64,000 nt of DNA, taken from assembly GCF_040676675.1 (NCBI RefSeq), contig NZ_JBFAPK010000001.1:186001-250000 (forward strand). The letters are read 5' to 3'. The notes below the pieces were generated by a model that was given only the letters and a program-made list of their open reading frames with translations, searched no databases and was not told the origin of the DNA. The stretch comes from JBFAPK01 sp040676675. Lineage in GTDB: Bacteria; Actinomycetota; Actinomycetes; Mycobacteriales; Micromonosporaceae. Below are positions 18,233 through 27,052 of this stretch, piece after piece. Every line of letters begins with the position of its first letter. Positions within the stretch are counted from its first letter, which is position 1. Made by a program: the position numbers and the translations under genes.

Positions 18233-19360
18233 ATGAGGTTCCCGACCCGTACCGCCACCGCCCTGGCGGCGGCGCTGCTGATCGCCGCGCCGGCCACCGC
18301 CGCCCCCGCCGGCGCCGCCCCGTCGTCCCCCGGCGCCCCGTCGACCGCCGGCACCCCGTCGACCGCCGGCGCCGTGGGCGGCACGGGCACCGACGCCGGC
18401 GTCCTGGCCACCAACCCGTACACGAAGGCCCCGGTCGCCGGGTCGCTGGGCAGCTACAACATCTCCGGCGTCTACGTGGCCGGCGTCTCGGCCGGGGCGT
18501 ACCTGGCCACCCAGTTGCAGGTGGCGTACTCCGGGCAGATCCGGGGCGCCGCGCTCTTCTCGGCCGGGCCGTACTACTGCGCCCAGAACAACGTGGCCCA
18601 GTCGCTCTACGGCTGCATGGACAACGCCTGGCCGACGTACCTGGCGAACCTTGAGGCGTACACCCGGACCTGGGCCGGGTACGGCTGGGTCGACCCGGTA
18701 CGCAACCTGAGCGGCCGGCCGGTCTACGTCTTCCACGGCAACAGCGACACCACGATCAAGAGGTCGGTCAACGACGACCTGGTCCGCTACTTCCAGGACT
18801 TCGGCGCCAGCGTGCAGTACGACAGCGGCTCCTCGGCCGGGCACGCCTGGGTCACCCCGTACGGCACCGGCGGCTGCTCGGTCACCGCCTCGCCGTACCT
18901 CAACAACTGCGGGACCGATCCGCAGAACGCCTTCCTGCGCAAGCTCCTCGGCTCGGTCAACCCGGCCAACACCGGCCCGCTCGGCGGCACCCTGGTCAGC
19001 TTCGGCCAGAGCACCTTCGCCACCACCGGCAACGCCGCCACCGTGAGCATGGGCGGGACGGGCTTCGCCTACGTACCGTCGGCCTGCGCGGCCGGCCAGT
19101 CGTGCCGCCTGCTGGTCGCCCTGCACGGCTGCCAGCAGGGCTACTCGGCCGTCGGCACCGCCTTCGTCGACCGGGCCAACCTCAACCAGTACGCGGACAC
19201 CAACAACATCGTGGTGCTCTACCCGCAGGCCACCGCCTCGGCCACCAACCCGAACGGCTGCTGGGACTGGTGGGGCTACCTGGGCGCCACCAGCTACCCG
19301 ATCAAGGGCGGCCCGCAGTTGGAGACCGTGATGAACATGATCCGCCGCGCCGACGGCTGA
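18233..19360 (+). CDS. Secreted PHB-depolymerase-family esterase
   Basis: A 375-residue protein. ATG 18233 has AGGAG at 18221-18225; a GTG at 18230 is the alternative. A signal peptide (ALAAALLIAAPATAAPAGA) is followed by an alpha/beta-hydrolase domain with the nucleophile motif GVSAGAYLA (Ser near residue 86), HGNSDTTI (Asp near residue 171) and GHAW (His near residue 203). The C-terminal part has the family sequence LLVALHGCQQ and NGCWDWWGY. Such enzymes hydrolyse short-chain poly(3-hydroxyalkanoate) or related esters outside the cell. The long low-complexity Ala/Pro/Gly stretch after the signal is probably a linker. Confidence 0.85.
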   Translation: MRFPTRTATALAAALLIAAPATAAPAGAAPSSPGAPSTAGTPSTAGAVGGTGTDAGVLATNPYTKAPVAGSLGSYNISGVYVAGVSAGAYLATQLQVAYSGQIRGAALFSAGPYYCAQNNVAQSLYGCMDNAWPTYLANLEAYTRTWAGYGWVDPVRNLSGRPVYVFHGNSDTTIKRSVNDDLVRYFQDFGASVQYDSGSSAGHAWVTPYGTGGCSVTASPYLNNCGTDPQNAFLRKLLGSVNPANTGPLGGTLVSFGQSTFATTGNAATVSMGGTGFAYVPSACAAGQSCRLLVALHGCQQGYSAVGTAFVDRANLNQYADTNNIVVLYPQATASATNPNGCWDWWGYLGATSYPIKGGPQLETVMNMIRRADG

Positions 19361-19382
19361 GCCGGCCGACGAGGGGCCGCCG

Positions 19383-19685
19383 TCAGCCGCGCTTCATCAG
19401 GCGGCCGATGGCGGCCATCATCTCGGTGGCCATCTCGTCGGCCCGCCCCTCGGCGGCGCCCTCGTGCATGCAGTGCCGGGCGTGCCCGTCCAGCAACCCG
19501 AGGGCGACCTTGTCCAGGGCGGCCTGGATCGCCGAGATCTGGGTGAGCACGTCGATGCAGTAACGGTCGTCCTCGACCATCCGCTCGATGCCGCGTACCT
19601 GGCCCTCGACCCGGCGCAGCCGGGCCAGCAACTGGTCCTTGGTCGCGGTGTATCCGCGGGTCGGCGGGTCGGTCGGCGGCGTCAT
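19383..19685 (-). CDS. csoR: CsoR-family copper-sensing repressor
   Basis: A 100-residue protein with the CsoR/RcnR four-helix fold: RLRRVEGQVRGIERMV, then the metal-site residues. Cys in YCIDV is followed by His at +25 and Cys at +29 (HARHC), exactly the spacing of the Cu(I) ligands Cys36-His61-Cys65 of mycobacterial CsoR. It should repress copper-resistance genes and release DNA on binding Cu(I). No copper ATPase or chaperone gene is adjacent, so it may act in trans. A G-tract palindrome at 19700-19715 immediately upstream suggests autoregulation. The gene converges on the esterase gene with a 22-base gap. Confidence 0.88.
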   Translation of the reverse strand: MTPPTDPPTRGYTATKDQLLARLRRVEGQVRGIERMVEDDRYCIDVLTQISAIQAALDKVALGLLDGHARHCMHEGAAEGRADEMATEMMAAIGRLMKRG

Positions 19686-19699
19686 GCGGCAATCATAGC

Positions 19700-19715
19700 T
19701 AACCCCCCTGGGGTA
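19700..19715. promoter_or_regulatory. CsoR-type operator
   Basis: The sequence TAACCCCCCTGGGGTA is a near-palindrome of the TA-C-tract-G-tract-TA type bound by CsoR/RcnR-family repressors. It lies 15 bases upstream of the csoR start codon. Match judged by eye. Confidence 0.6.
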
Positions 19716-19725
19716 TCCGGCCGGC

Positions 19726-19785
19726 CCGTCCGCCGTCCGTCCGCCGTCCGTCCGCCGTCCGTCCGCCGCCCGTCCGCCCGCCGTC
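19726..19785. repeat. 11-bp tandem repeat (GTCCGTCCGCC-type)
   Basis: About five tandem, slightly degenerate copies of GTCCGTCCGCC lie in the gap between csoR and recD2. The unit is not a multiple of three and no gene covers it. Strand slippage in GC-rich DNA explains it; it sits in the csoR upstream region and could alter promoter spacing between strains. Confidence 0.7.
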
Positions 19786-19863
19786 GGCCCGCCGGGCGGC
19801 TCGCCAGCGTACCGGTCGGGGCGGCGGCGTACCGGCTCTGGCGGGCTGCGCCATGATGCTCGG

Positions 19864-22173
19864 GTGAGCCGTACCGGATCTCCAGCGACCGGGGCCGACC
19901 GGGCACCCGGGCCCACCCCCGCCCCGCTGCGCGACGGCGGCCCGACCGCGACCGGCCGGCCACCGGGGGCCGTGCTGGAGGCGGTGCTGGAGCGGATCAC
20001 GTACGCCAACGAGGAGACCGGCTACACGATCGCCCGGGTGGCGACCGAGCGGAGCGGAAGCGACCTGCTCACGGTGGTCGGCTCGCTGCTCGGGGTGCAG
20101 CCCGGCGAGAGCGTACGGCTGGTCGGGCGCTGGGGTTCGCATCCGAAGTACGGGCGGCAGTTCGAGGTGCACTCGTACACCACCGTGCTGCCGGCCACGA
20201 TCCAGGGGATCGAGCGCTACCTCGGATCCGGGCTGATCAAGGGCATCGGCCCGAAGATGGCGGCCCGGATCGTCGGGCACTTCGGCGCCGACACGCTGAC
20301 CGTGATCGAGCGGGAGCCGGGCCGGCTGGTCGAGGTGCCGGGCCTGGGGCCCAAGCGGACCAAGATGATCGGTACCGCCTGGGAGGAGCAGAAGGCGATC
20401 AAGGAGGTGATGGTCTTCCTCCAGGGCGTCGGGGTCTCCACCTCGCTGGCGGTACGGATCTACAAGAAGTACGGGGACGGCTCGATCTCGGTGGTCCGCA
20501 ACGAGCCGTACCGGCTGGCGGCGGACGTCTGGGGCATCGGGTTCCGTACCGCCGACACCATCGCCCAGGCGGTCGGCATCCCGCACGACAGCCCGCAGCG
20601 GGTCCGGGCCGGCCTGCAGTACACCCTCTCCGAGGCCGCCGACAACGGGCACTGCTACCTGCCCGAGCCGAACCTCGTCGCCGACGCCGCCGAGATCCTC
20701 CAGGTGCCGGCGGAGCTGGTCCGCGAGTGCCTGACCGGGCTGGTCGCCGACGAGGGGGTGGTCCGGGAGGAGGTCCCCAACCCGCGCCACGAGGGCGGCA
20801 CCATCCCGGCGGTCTACCTCGTACCGTTCCACCGGGCCGAGTCGGCGCTCGCCGGCAGCCTGCTGCGGCTGCTGGAGAGTCGCGGCGACCGGATGCCGGC
20901 CTTCGCGGACGTGGACTGGACGAAGGCGCTGGCCTGGCTGCGCGGCCGTACCGGCGCGGACCTGGCCGAGGAGCAGGAGCAGGCGGTACGCCTCGCGCTG
21001 ACCTCGAAGGTGGCGGTGCTGACCGGCGGGCCGGGCTGCGGGAAGTCCTTCACCGTCAAGTCGATCATCACGCTCGCGGCGGCGAAGAAGGCGAAGATCA
21101 CCCTGGCCGCGCCGACCGGCCGGGCCGCCAAGCGGATGACCGAGCTGACCGGGCACCCGGCCGCGACCGTGCACCGGCTGCTGCAACTGCGGCCCGGCGG
21201 CGAGCCCACCCACGACCGGGACAACCCGATCGACGCCGACCTGGTGGTGGTGGACGAGGCGTCGATGCTCGACCTGATCCTCGCGAACAAGCTCGTCAAG
21301 GCGGTCGCGCCCGGCGCGCACCTGCTCCTGGTCGGCGACGTCGACCAGCTTCCGTCGGTCGGCGCCGGCGAGGTGCTGCGCGACGTGCTCGCCGCCGAGT
21401 CGATCCCCCGGGTACGGCTGACCAAGATCTTCCGGCAGGCCCAGGAGTCGGGCGTGGTGGTCAACGCCCACCGCATCAACGCCGGCCAGGCCCCGGTGCT
21501 CGGCCAGTTCCCCGACTTCTTCCTCTTCCCGGTGGACGAGCCGGAGGCGACCGCCGAACTGGTGGTGGACATCGTCGCCCGCCGGGTGCCGCGCAAGTTC
21601 GGGCTGCGCCCCCGGGACATCCAGGTGCTCACGCCGATGCACCGCGGACCGGCCGGCGCCGGCAACCTCAACGTCAGCCTCCAGCAGGCGCTCGCCCCGG
21701 CCCGCGAGGGCCAGCCGGAACGGCGGCACGGCGCCCGGGTCTTCCGGATCGGCGACAAGGTCATCCAGATCCGCAACAACTACGACAAGGGCGTGGCCGG
21801 GGTCTTCAACGGCACCGTCGGCGTCGTCACCGCCCTGTCGGCCGAGGACCGGCAGCTCACCGTCCGCACCGACGAGGACGAGGACATCACGTACGACTTC
21901 GACGAGCTCGACGAGCTGCAACACGCGTACGCGATCACGGTGCACCGGTCGCAGGGCAGCGAGTACCCGGCCGTTGTCATCCCGGTGACCATGAGTTCGT
22001 ACACGCTGCTGCAACGCAACCTGCTCTACACCGCCGTCACCCGGGCGAAGAAGCTCGTCGTCCTCGCCGGCTCGCGCAAGGCGATCGCGATCGCGGTACG
22101 CACGGCCGGCACGGGCCGGCGGCACACCGCCCTGACCCACCGCCTCGCGCGGCCCCGGACCGCCCCCGCCTGA
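19864..22173 (+). CDS. recD2: RecD2-type ATP-dependent DNA helicase
   Basis: A 769-residue SF1B helicase starting at GTG 19864. The N-terminal part contains the RecD2 helix-hairpin-helix region (GSGLIKGIGPKMAARIVGHFG and EVPGLGPKRTKMI). The helicase core has Walker A GGPGCGKSFT near residues 388-397, Walker B VVVDEASMLD, motif III GDVDQLPSVGAGEVL and the C-terminal HRSQGSEYPAVVIP (motif V) with TAVTRAKK (motif VI). It unwinds DNA 5' to 3' and works outside RecBCD in bacteria lacking that complex, with a role in repair. The first 35 residues are a low-complexity extension, so a later start is possible. Confidence 0.93.
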   Translation: MSRTGSPATGADRAPGPTPAPLRDGGPTATGRPPGAVLEAVLERITYANEETGYTIARVATERSGSDLLTVVGSLLGVQPGESVRLVGRWGSHPKYGRQFEVHSYTTVLPATIQGIERYLGSGLIKGIGPKMAARIVGHFGADTLTVIEREPGRLVEVPGLGPKRTKMIGTAWEEQKAIKEVMVFLQGVGVSTSLAVRIYKKYGDGSISVVRNEPYRLAADVWGIGFRTADTIAQAVGIPHDSPQRVRAGLQYTLSEAADNGHCYLPEPNLVADAAEILQVPAELVRECLTGLVADEGVVREEVPNPRHEGGTIPAVYLVPFHRAESALAGSLLRLLESRGDRMPAFADVDWTKALAWLRGRTGADLAEEQEQAVRLALTSKVAVLTGGPGCGKSFTVKSIITLAAAKKAKITLAAPTGRAAKRMTELTGHPAATVHRLLQLRPGGEPTHDRDNPIDADLVVVDEASMLDLILANKLVKAVAPGAHLLLVGDVDQLPSVGAGEVLRDVLAAESIPRVRLTKIFRQAQESGVVVNAHRINAGQAPVLGQFPDFFLFPVDEPEATAELVVDIVARRVPRKFGLRPRDIQVLTPMHRGPAGAGNLNVSLQQALAPAREGQPERRHGARVFRIGDKVIQIRNNYDKGVAGVFNGTVGVVTALSAEDRQLTVRTDEDEDITYDFDELDELQHAYAITVHRSQGSEYPAVVIPVTMSSYTLLQRNLLYTAVTRAKKLVVLAGSRKAIAIAVRTAGTGRRHTALTHRLARPRTAPA

Positions 22174-22194
22174 CGCCGGGCACCATCGGGCGCG

Positions 22195-22210
22195 TCAGCC
22201 GGACGGCTGA
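22195..22210 (+). terminator. Short hairpin after recD2
   Basis: TCAGCCGGACGGCTGA is a perfect 7-bp inverted repeat around GA (in RNA the loop would open to four bases). It begins 22 bases after the recD2 stop. A weak terminator is possible; no T-tract follows. Confidence 0.35.
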
Positions 22211-22347
22211 TCCCCGGTCGAGTCGACCCGCCGCCGACCGGATCGCCGGAGAATAGGCGGTACGCCGAGCGGGCCGCGGCGGTCGGCGCCGGGCGCGTCG
22301 GGGGCCGGCGCGCGGCGTCCGGGCGCGGCCGGAGATCGGGGACGGGC

Positions 22348-22788
22348 ATGACCAGGCGCAGCGTCAGCAGCCAGATGGCGGGCAAGCGCCAGGAGATCGA
22401 GCGGACCCGCGCCGAGCTCGGCGATACCGTACGGGTCCTGGCGGCCCGGTTCGACCTCAAGGCGCGCGCCCGCGCGCGGGTGGCCCGACTCCGGGCGGAC
22501 TGCCGGGCCCGGGTGGCCCGGCTCGGGACGCGCGGGCGGGCGACGGTCCGGCGTACCGGCGAGGCCGCCCGCGCGGGGGCGCGGTCCGCCGGGACCGGAT
22601 TGCGGTCGGTATCGGCCGGGGCGCGCCGGCACCCGGCGGTGACGGTGGGATCGGCCGCGGCCGCCGCCGTGCTCACCGGCCTGACGCTGGAGCTGGCCCG
22701 CCGGCGCAGCGGCTCCCCGGCGCGAGCCCGCCCCGGGCGTGTTCGCTCTTCTCGCCCCACAACGTGGGTGTTGTGGAGACGCGGCTGA
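22348..22788 (+). CDS. DUF3618 domain-containing protein
   Basis: A 146-residue basic protein. The N-terminus has the DUF3618 signature, IERTRAELGDTVRVLAARFDLKARARARV, near residues 18-46. A very Arg/Ala-rich helical middle region and a hydrophobic segment near residues 96-116 (AVTVGSAAAAAVLTGLTLEL) follow, the usual single membrane span of these small actinobacterial proteins. The function is unknown. In other genomes such genes often sit with a phage-holin-type and a DUF3618 partner, which are absent here. The last 20 residues are Arg/Ser-rich. Confidence 0.75.
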   Translation: MTRRSVSSQMAGKRQEIERTRAELGDTVRVLAARFDLKARARARVARLRADCRARVARLGTRGRATVRRTGEAARAGARSAGTGLRSVSAGARRHPAVTVGSAAAAAVLTGLTLELARRRSGSPARARPGRVRSSRPTTWVLWRRG

Positions 22789-22869
22789 CGATGTGGAGCG
22801 GAAGCGAAGAACCGCGTCCGGCGCGTACCCGTTGACTTGAAGTCGCCTTCAACTTGCACGCTGGCCGGC

Positions 22870-23904
22870 ATGAGCGACGGTGTACTGGACGAGGCGTACG
22901 AGCGACTGGACGGAACCGGGCCGGAGCGGAACGGCTGGCTCTCCAACCACGCGCCGATGGCGGCCGAGGCACTGGTCCGCGGTGGACACGCGGACCGGGT
23001 GCACCGGTGGATCGACGACTACCGGGACCGGCTGGAGGAGCGCCCGCGCGGCATCTCGCCGATCTCGCCCGAGGACTGGCGCGAGCCGCTCGGCGACCCG
23101 GTACGGACCGGGGACTGGCTGGACTTCTTCGAGCGGGAGCTGGCCGAGCGGCCCTGGCGGGAGGTGCTCGCCCGGTGGTGGCCGCGCCTGCTGCCCGGGG
23201 TCGCGGCCGGCGCGACGCACGGCGTCATCCGGGTCGGTCACGCGGTGCGGGCGTTGCTCGCCGAGGAGACCGGGCCCCGGGTGCGGGAACTCGGCGCCGG
23301 GCTCGGCTACTGGGCCGCCCGGTGGCAGCCGCTGGCCCCCGCCGGGCGGGGCCCGTACCCGGCCGGCGACGCCCGGTCGGCGCTGGACGCCGTACCGCGG
23401 GTGCCGGACCAGCGCTTCGGCATCCGTACCCGGTTGGCGCAGCTCGCCGAGCTGCCCGACTGGCCCCGCGCGGCCGGCGCGATCCCCGGCGCCCGGGGGA
23501 CGGACGTCCGGGCGCGGATCGAGGAGATCGTGTCGGCGGCGGTGCTGCGCTTCGGTACGCACGGGCACGGCAACCCCGTGATGCTGGTGCACGCGGCCAC
23601 GGCGCCGACCGCGATCCTGCGTACCCTCGACGTTCTGCCGGCCGGTCTGCGGCAGCCGAGCCTCGCCGCGGCCTGGGCCGCCACGGCCGCCGTGACCAGC
23701 GCCTACTCGCCGGCGCAGGCGCGGCCGATGCCCCCGCGTACCGTCGGCGACGCCGCCGACCTGCTCGCCCGGGCGGCGCACGACCGCGACGCGCACGGGA
23801 TCAAGTTCGCGGACGCGGCCGTGGACGTCTTCCGGCGTACCGGCGACCAAGCCGCGCTCGACGTGGGCGCCTACGCGGTCGGCTTGATCGCCGGGGACGG
23901 CTAG
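22870..23904 (+). CDS. Questin oxidase-like protein (DUF4243)
   Basis: A 344-residue protein. ATG 22870 is chosen because the homologous region begins directly (LDEAYERL...SNHAPMAAEALVRGG). The pattern H-A-P-M-A-A-E-A-L, followed by VHRWIDDYRDRLEER and later GATHGVIRVGHAVRAL and HGHGNPVMLVHAATAPTAIL, matches the questin oxidase family, named for a fungal anthraquinone ring-cleaving oxygenase. Bacterial members are uncharacterised. The conserved histidines could bind a metal or cofactor. No polyketide genes are nearby. The stop codon overlaps the convergent exonuclease stop within CTAG (23901-23904). Confidence 0.75.
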   Translation: MSDGVLDEAYERLDGTGPERNGWLSNHAPMAAEALVRGGHADRVHRWIDDYRDRLEERPRGISPISPEDWREPLGDPVRTGDWLDFFERELAERPWREVLARWWPRLLPGVAAGATHGVIRVGHAVRALLAEETGPRVRELGAGLGYWAARWQPLAPAGRGPYPAGDARSALDAVPRVPDQRFGIRTRLAQLAELPDWPRAAGAIPGARGTDVRARIEEIVSAAVLRFGTHGHGNPVMLVHAATAPTAILRTLDVLPAGLRQPSLAAAWAATAAVTSAYSPAQARPMPPRTVGDAADLLARAAHDRDAHGIKFADAAVDVFRRTGDQAALDVGAYAVGLIAGDG

Positions 23905-24473
23905 GCGTCCTCTCCCGGGTCGGCCGGCCGGCTGCGCAGCACCGCCTCGAAGACCTTGGCCAGCTCGGCCGCGTCCTCGCCCGCGTGGTGCGTGTGCGGC
24001 AGGCCGGTGAGGCCGAGCTCGTGCTTGATGCCGCCCTTGCCGGTGCTGGCCCACTCGCGGCCGGTCAGCCCCATCCAGTAGCTGCGCAGGTCGATCCCGG
24101 AGCCGGTGGTACCGAACGGGCTGTTGCCGTGGAACCGGACGAAGTACCAGTGCACGAACATCCCGTCCCAGACGGCGGGTCCGGCCAGGAAGACCGGCCG
24201 GCCGATCCGGCGCAGCCCGTTGACCCAGCGCGCCGCGGCGCCCATCGCCGCCGCGGGGTGCGGCGCTTCCCGCAGCAGCCGGTCCCGGTCGAGGCCGGAG
24301 ACGGCCAGCGCCTTCGGGACGTACTCGTCGGAGATCGGCTTGAGTTCGGTGTAGAAGGTCAGGTCGGGGCGGCCGACCACGGCCATGCCCAGCGAGATCA
24401 TGCTGTACGGGCCCGGGATCGGCCCGTCCGCCTCCACGTCGACCGCGACGTAGAGCTCCGGCAACCGCGACAT
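23901..24473 (-). CDS. DEDDh-family 3'-5' exonuclease
   Basis: A 190-residue protein on the minus strand, starting at ATG 24473. The exonuclease motif I is YVAVDVEADGPIPG (catalytic Asp and Glu), and motif III is HHAGEDA near residue 170 (H-x-A-x-x-D). The WDGMFVHWYF segment supplies the middle acidic motif. It resembles the actinobacterial 3'-exoribonuclease family often annotated as polyadenylate-specific. It should trim RNA or DNA 3' ends in the cytoplasm; the actual substrate is not shown by sequence. Confidence 0.85.
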   Translation of the reverse strand: MSRLPELYVAVDVEADGPIPGPYSMISLGMAVVGRPDLTFYTELKPISDEYVPKALAVSGLDRDRLLREAPHPAAAMGAAARWVNGLRRIGRPVFLAGPAVWDGMFVHWYFVRFHGNSPFGTTGSGIDLRSYWMGLTGREWASTGKGGIKHELGLTGLPHTHHAGEDAAELAKVFEAVLRSRPADPGEDA

Positions 24474-24529
24474 GACTGGGGAAGCTATCCGGCACCGCCG
24501 GCCCGGACAACCGGTTTCGCCGGCCGGGC

Positions 24530-25483
24530 CTACCGCAGCAGGGCGTCGACCTCGGCGGCCGTGGGGGCGGTGGCCGGTCCGCGCCGGGTGACGGCGAGCG
24601 CCGCGGCGGCGTTCGCGCGGCGTACCGCGGCCACCGGTTCGAGGCCGCGCGCCAGGGCGGCGACGAAGGCCCCGACGTGCGCGTCCCCGGCCCCGTTGGT
24701 GTCCACCACGGTCACCGGGAACGCCGGCACGACGACCGGCGGCGCGCCCGCCTCGACCAGCACCGCCCCGCCCGGGCCGGTGCGGACCAGCACCCCCGCC
24801 CGGCCGGTCCGCTCCGCCAGCGCCGTGCCGGCGGCCACCGGGTCGGCGAGGCCGGTGAGGATCCCGGCCTCCCGCTCGTTGCAACTCCACCAGTCGGCCC
24901 GGGCGAGCGCGGCGGCGAGCACCGGCGGCGGGATCTCGCCGGCCAGCGGCCCGGGATCGACCACGACCGTGACCCCCGGGTCGAGCGTGGGCAGCCAGCC
25001 CGCCAGCGCCGGCCCGTTCTGGGCGTACGCGAGGCTGTAGCCGGAGACGTAGACGAAGTCGCCGGGGGCCGATTCGACCCGGGCCAGGTCGGCGGCGGTG
25101 AGCCGGGCCTCGGCCCCGGTGCTGGTGGCGAAGGTACGTTCCCCGCTCGGCTCGACCATCGCCACGCTCACCCCGGTGTCGGCGTCGGGGTAGGGCGGTT
25201 GCAGCACCGTGACGCCCGCCTCGGCGAGCTGGGTACGGGCCAGCTCGCCGAAGGGGCCGGTGCCGTGCTGCCCGGCGTACGCGACCGGCAGCCCCTGGCG
25301 CGCGGCGGCGACCATCACGTTCAGCCCGCCCCCGGCGGTGATCCGGCTGCCGGAGGCGAGCACGTCGCCGCCGCTCTCGGGCAGCCGCGGCAGGTACATC
25401 ACCAGGTCGACGACGACGTTCCCGGTGTGCACGAGCCGGGCGGCGGGCGCCGACGAAGAGCCGGCCACGGGGCGGCCGGTCAC
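24530..25483 (-). CDS. PfkB-family carbohydrate/nucleoside kinase
   Basis: A 317-residue protein on the minus strand starting at GTG 25483, in a GTGA overlap with the permease gene. It has the ribokinase-family N-terminus (HTGNVVVDLVMYLPRLPESGGDV, then AGGGLNVMVAAARQG) and the C-terminal ATP-binding/catalytic motif DTNGAGDAHVGAFVAAL, with the catalytic Asp. It phosphorylates a sugar or nucleoside with ATP. As the last gene of a GntR / ADP-ribosylglycohydrolase / NCS1 permease / kinase set, a ribose or ribonucleoside released from an imported compound is a plausible substrate. Confidence 0.88.
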   Translation of the reverse strand: MTGRPVAGSSSAPAARLVHTGNVVVDLVMYLPRLPESGGDVLASGSRITAGGGLNVMVAAARQGLPVAYAGQHGTGPFGELARTQLAEAGVTVLQPPYPDADTGVSVAMVEPSGERTFATSTGAEARLTAADLARVESAPGDFVYVSGYSLAYAQNGPALAGWLPTLDPGVTVVVDPGPLAGEIPPPVLAAALARADWWSCNEREAGILTGLADPVAAGTALAERTGRAGVLVRTGPGGAVLVEAGAPPVVVPAFPVTVVDTNGAGDAHVGAFVAALARGLEPVAAVRRANAAAALAVTRRGPATAPTAAEVDALLR

Positions 25484-27018
25484 GGCCGCACCGGTACGGT
25501 CTGGCCGTCGGCGACCGGCCGACCGGCGTCGCGCGGCTCCCGGTCGGCGTCGACCGGCTGCCGCACCGCGGCCCGGCGGGCGGGCGCGGCGAGCGTCAGC
25601 AGGTAGAGCCCGCCGGCGACCACGAAGGCGGCGATCCAGCCGAGCCCGTTGACGCCGAGCCAGGAGTCCGCGAACGGGCCCTTGAACCAGACGTCGTCGG
25701 CCGAGGTGGAGGCGGTGGTGAAGAGCAGACCGACGACGACGCCGGCCAGCCACGGCAGGACCGCGCTCCACCGGAATCCGCCCCGGTACCAGTACCGGCC
25801 GCCCGCGCCGGTCTCCATCAGGCCGCGCGGGTCGTACTCCCGGCGGAAGAGCAGGTCGGCCAGGAAGACCGCGACCCAGGCGGTGATCGGTACGGCGAGC
25901 AGCGAGATGAACGTGATGAACGGCCCGTAGAAGTCGTCGGCGATCAGCATGAAGTAGATGCCGCCGGCGAGGGTGAGCACGATGTCCAGCCCCACGGCCA
26001 CGACCCGGCGGGCCCGCACGCCAAGGGTGATCATGGTCAGCCCGGCCGAGTAGACCGAGAGGTTGTTGGAGAGCAGCAGCCCGCCGAAGGCGGCGAGCAG
26101 GTACGGCACCGCCATCCACGACGGGAGCATCACCTGGATCGCCGATACCGGGTCGCTGGCCGAGGCGAGCGAGTCGTCGCCGGCCGAGAGCAGGCCGCCG
26201 AGCCCGATCAGCAGGAAGAGCGGGATGCCGGCGCCGGCCGAGGCCGCCGCGACGATGCGCCCGCCCGGTACGTGCCGGTGCTGGTAGCGGGCCATGTCGG
26301 CGCCCGCGTTCGCCCAGCCGATACCGGTACCGGCGGCGATCACGCCGATGCCGGCGATGACGACGCTGAGCGGCGCCGCCGGGGCGTGCAGCACGGCGTC
26401 CCAGTCGACCTTGGCGATCAGGAACGCGGCGACCAGGACGTTCAGCGCGCCGAAGACATACGTGGCCCACTGCTGGATCCAGACCAGCGTGGCGTGGCCG
26501 AGGCCGGAGACGACCAGGGTCAGCGCCACGAAGATCAGCAGCGAGATCACCGTCAGGACGGGGTTCTGCCTGATCCCGAAGATGATGTTCAGCAGGGCCA
26601 GGAAGGCGTACGCGGCCGTGGTGGTGTTGACCGTCTCCCAACCGACGCGGGAGAGCCAGGAGACCACGGTCGGGCCGTGGTTGCCGCGCGGCCCGAAGAC
26701 CGCCCGGGACAGGGTCATGCTCGGCGCGCCGCCCCACTTGCCGGCGACGCTGATCAGCCCGACCAGGGCGAACGAGCCGAAGGAGCCGATCGCGGCGACC
26801 AGCAGCGCCTGCCAGATGTTCATGCCGCGCAGCGCGACCAGGGTGGCGCCCAGGGGCAGCCCCAGGATCGAGATGTTGGCGGCGAACCACACCCAGAAGA
26901 GCTGGCCCGGTCCGCCGGTGCGCTCGGCGGGTGGTACCGGCTCGATGCCCCTGGTCTCGATGGCACCGATCCGGTTGGTGTCGGCCGGAGCGGTTCCGGC
27001 CAGTTCGGTCGCGGACAT
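25480..27018 (-). CDS. NCS1-family nucleobase/nucleoside permease (cytosine-purine type)
   Basis: A 512-residue membrane protein with about twelve hydrophobic segments. The N-terminal GQLFWVWFAANISILGLPLG and the conserved GKWGGAPSMTLSRAVFGPRGN loop are characteristic of NCS1 transporters of cytosine, purines, hydantoins and related compounds. It imports such a compound, driven by protons or sodium, across the cytoplasmic membrane. It lies between the ADP-ribosylglycohydrolase gene (34-base gap) and the PfkB kinase gene (GTGA overlap), so import, cleavage and phosphorylation appear to be linked. The C-terminal 35 residues are hydrophilic. Confidence 0.9.
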   Translation of the reverse strand: MSATELAGTAPADTNRIGAIETRGIEPVPPAERTGGPGQLFWVWFAANISILGLPLGATLVALRGMNIWQALLVAAIGSFGSFALVGLISVAGKWGGAPSMTLSRAVFGPRGNHGPTVVSWLSRVGWETVNTTTAAYAFLALLNIIFGIRQNPVLTVISLLIFVALTLVVSGLGHATLVWIQQWATYVFGALNVLVAAFLIAKVDWDAVLHAPAAPLSVVIAGIGVIAAGTGIGWANAGADMARYQHRHVPGGRIVAAASAGAGIPLFLLIGLGGLLSAGDDSLASASDPVSAIQVMLPSWMAVPYLLAAFGGLLLSNNLSVYSAGLTMITLGVRARRVVAVGLDIVLTLAGGIYFMLIADDFYGPFITFISLLAVPITAWVAVFLADLLFRREYDPRGLMETGAGGRYWYRGGFRWSAVLPWLAGVVVGLLFTTASTSADDVWFKGPFADSWLGVNGLGWIAAFVVAGGLYLLTLAAPARRAAVRQPVDADREPRDAGRPVADGQTVPVRP

Positions 27019-27052
27019 CCTTGTCCTTGCCTTTCCCCTGCGGGTTCCGGCG

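Noticed and set aside
19699..22140. 813-codon frame on the minus strand opposite recD2
   Set aside because: Antisense to a confident helicase gene; starts in the intergenic repeat and has no domain.
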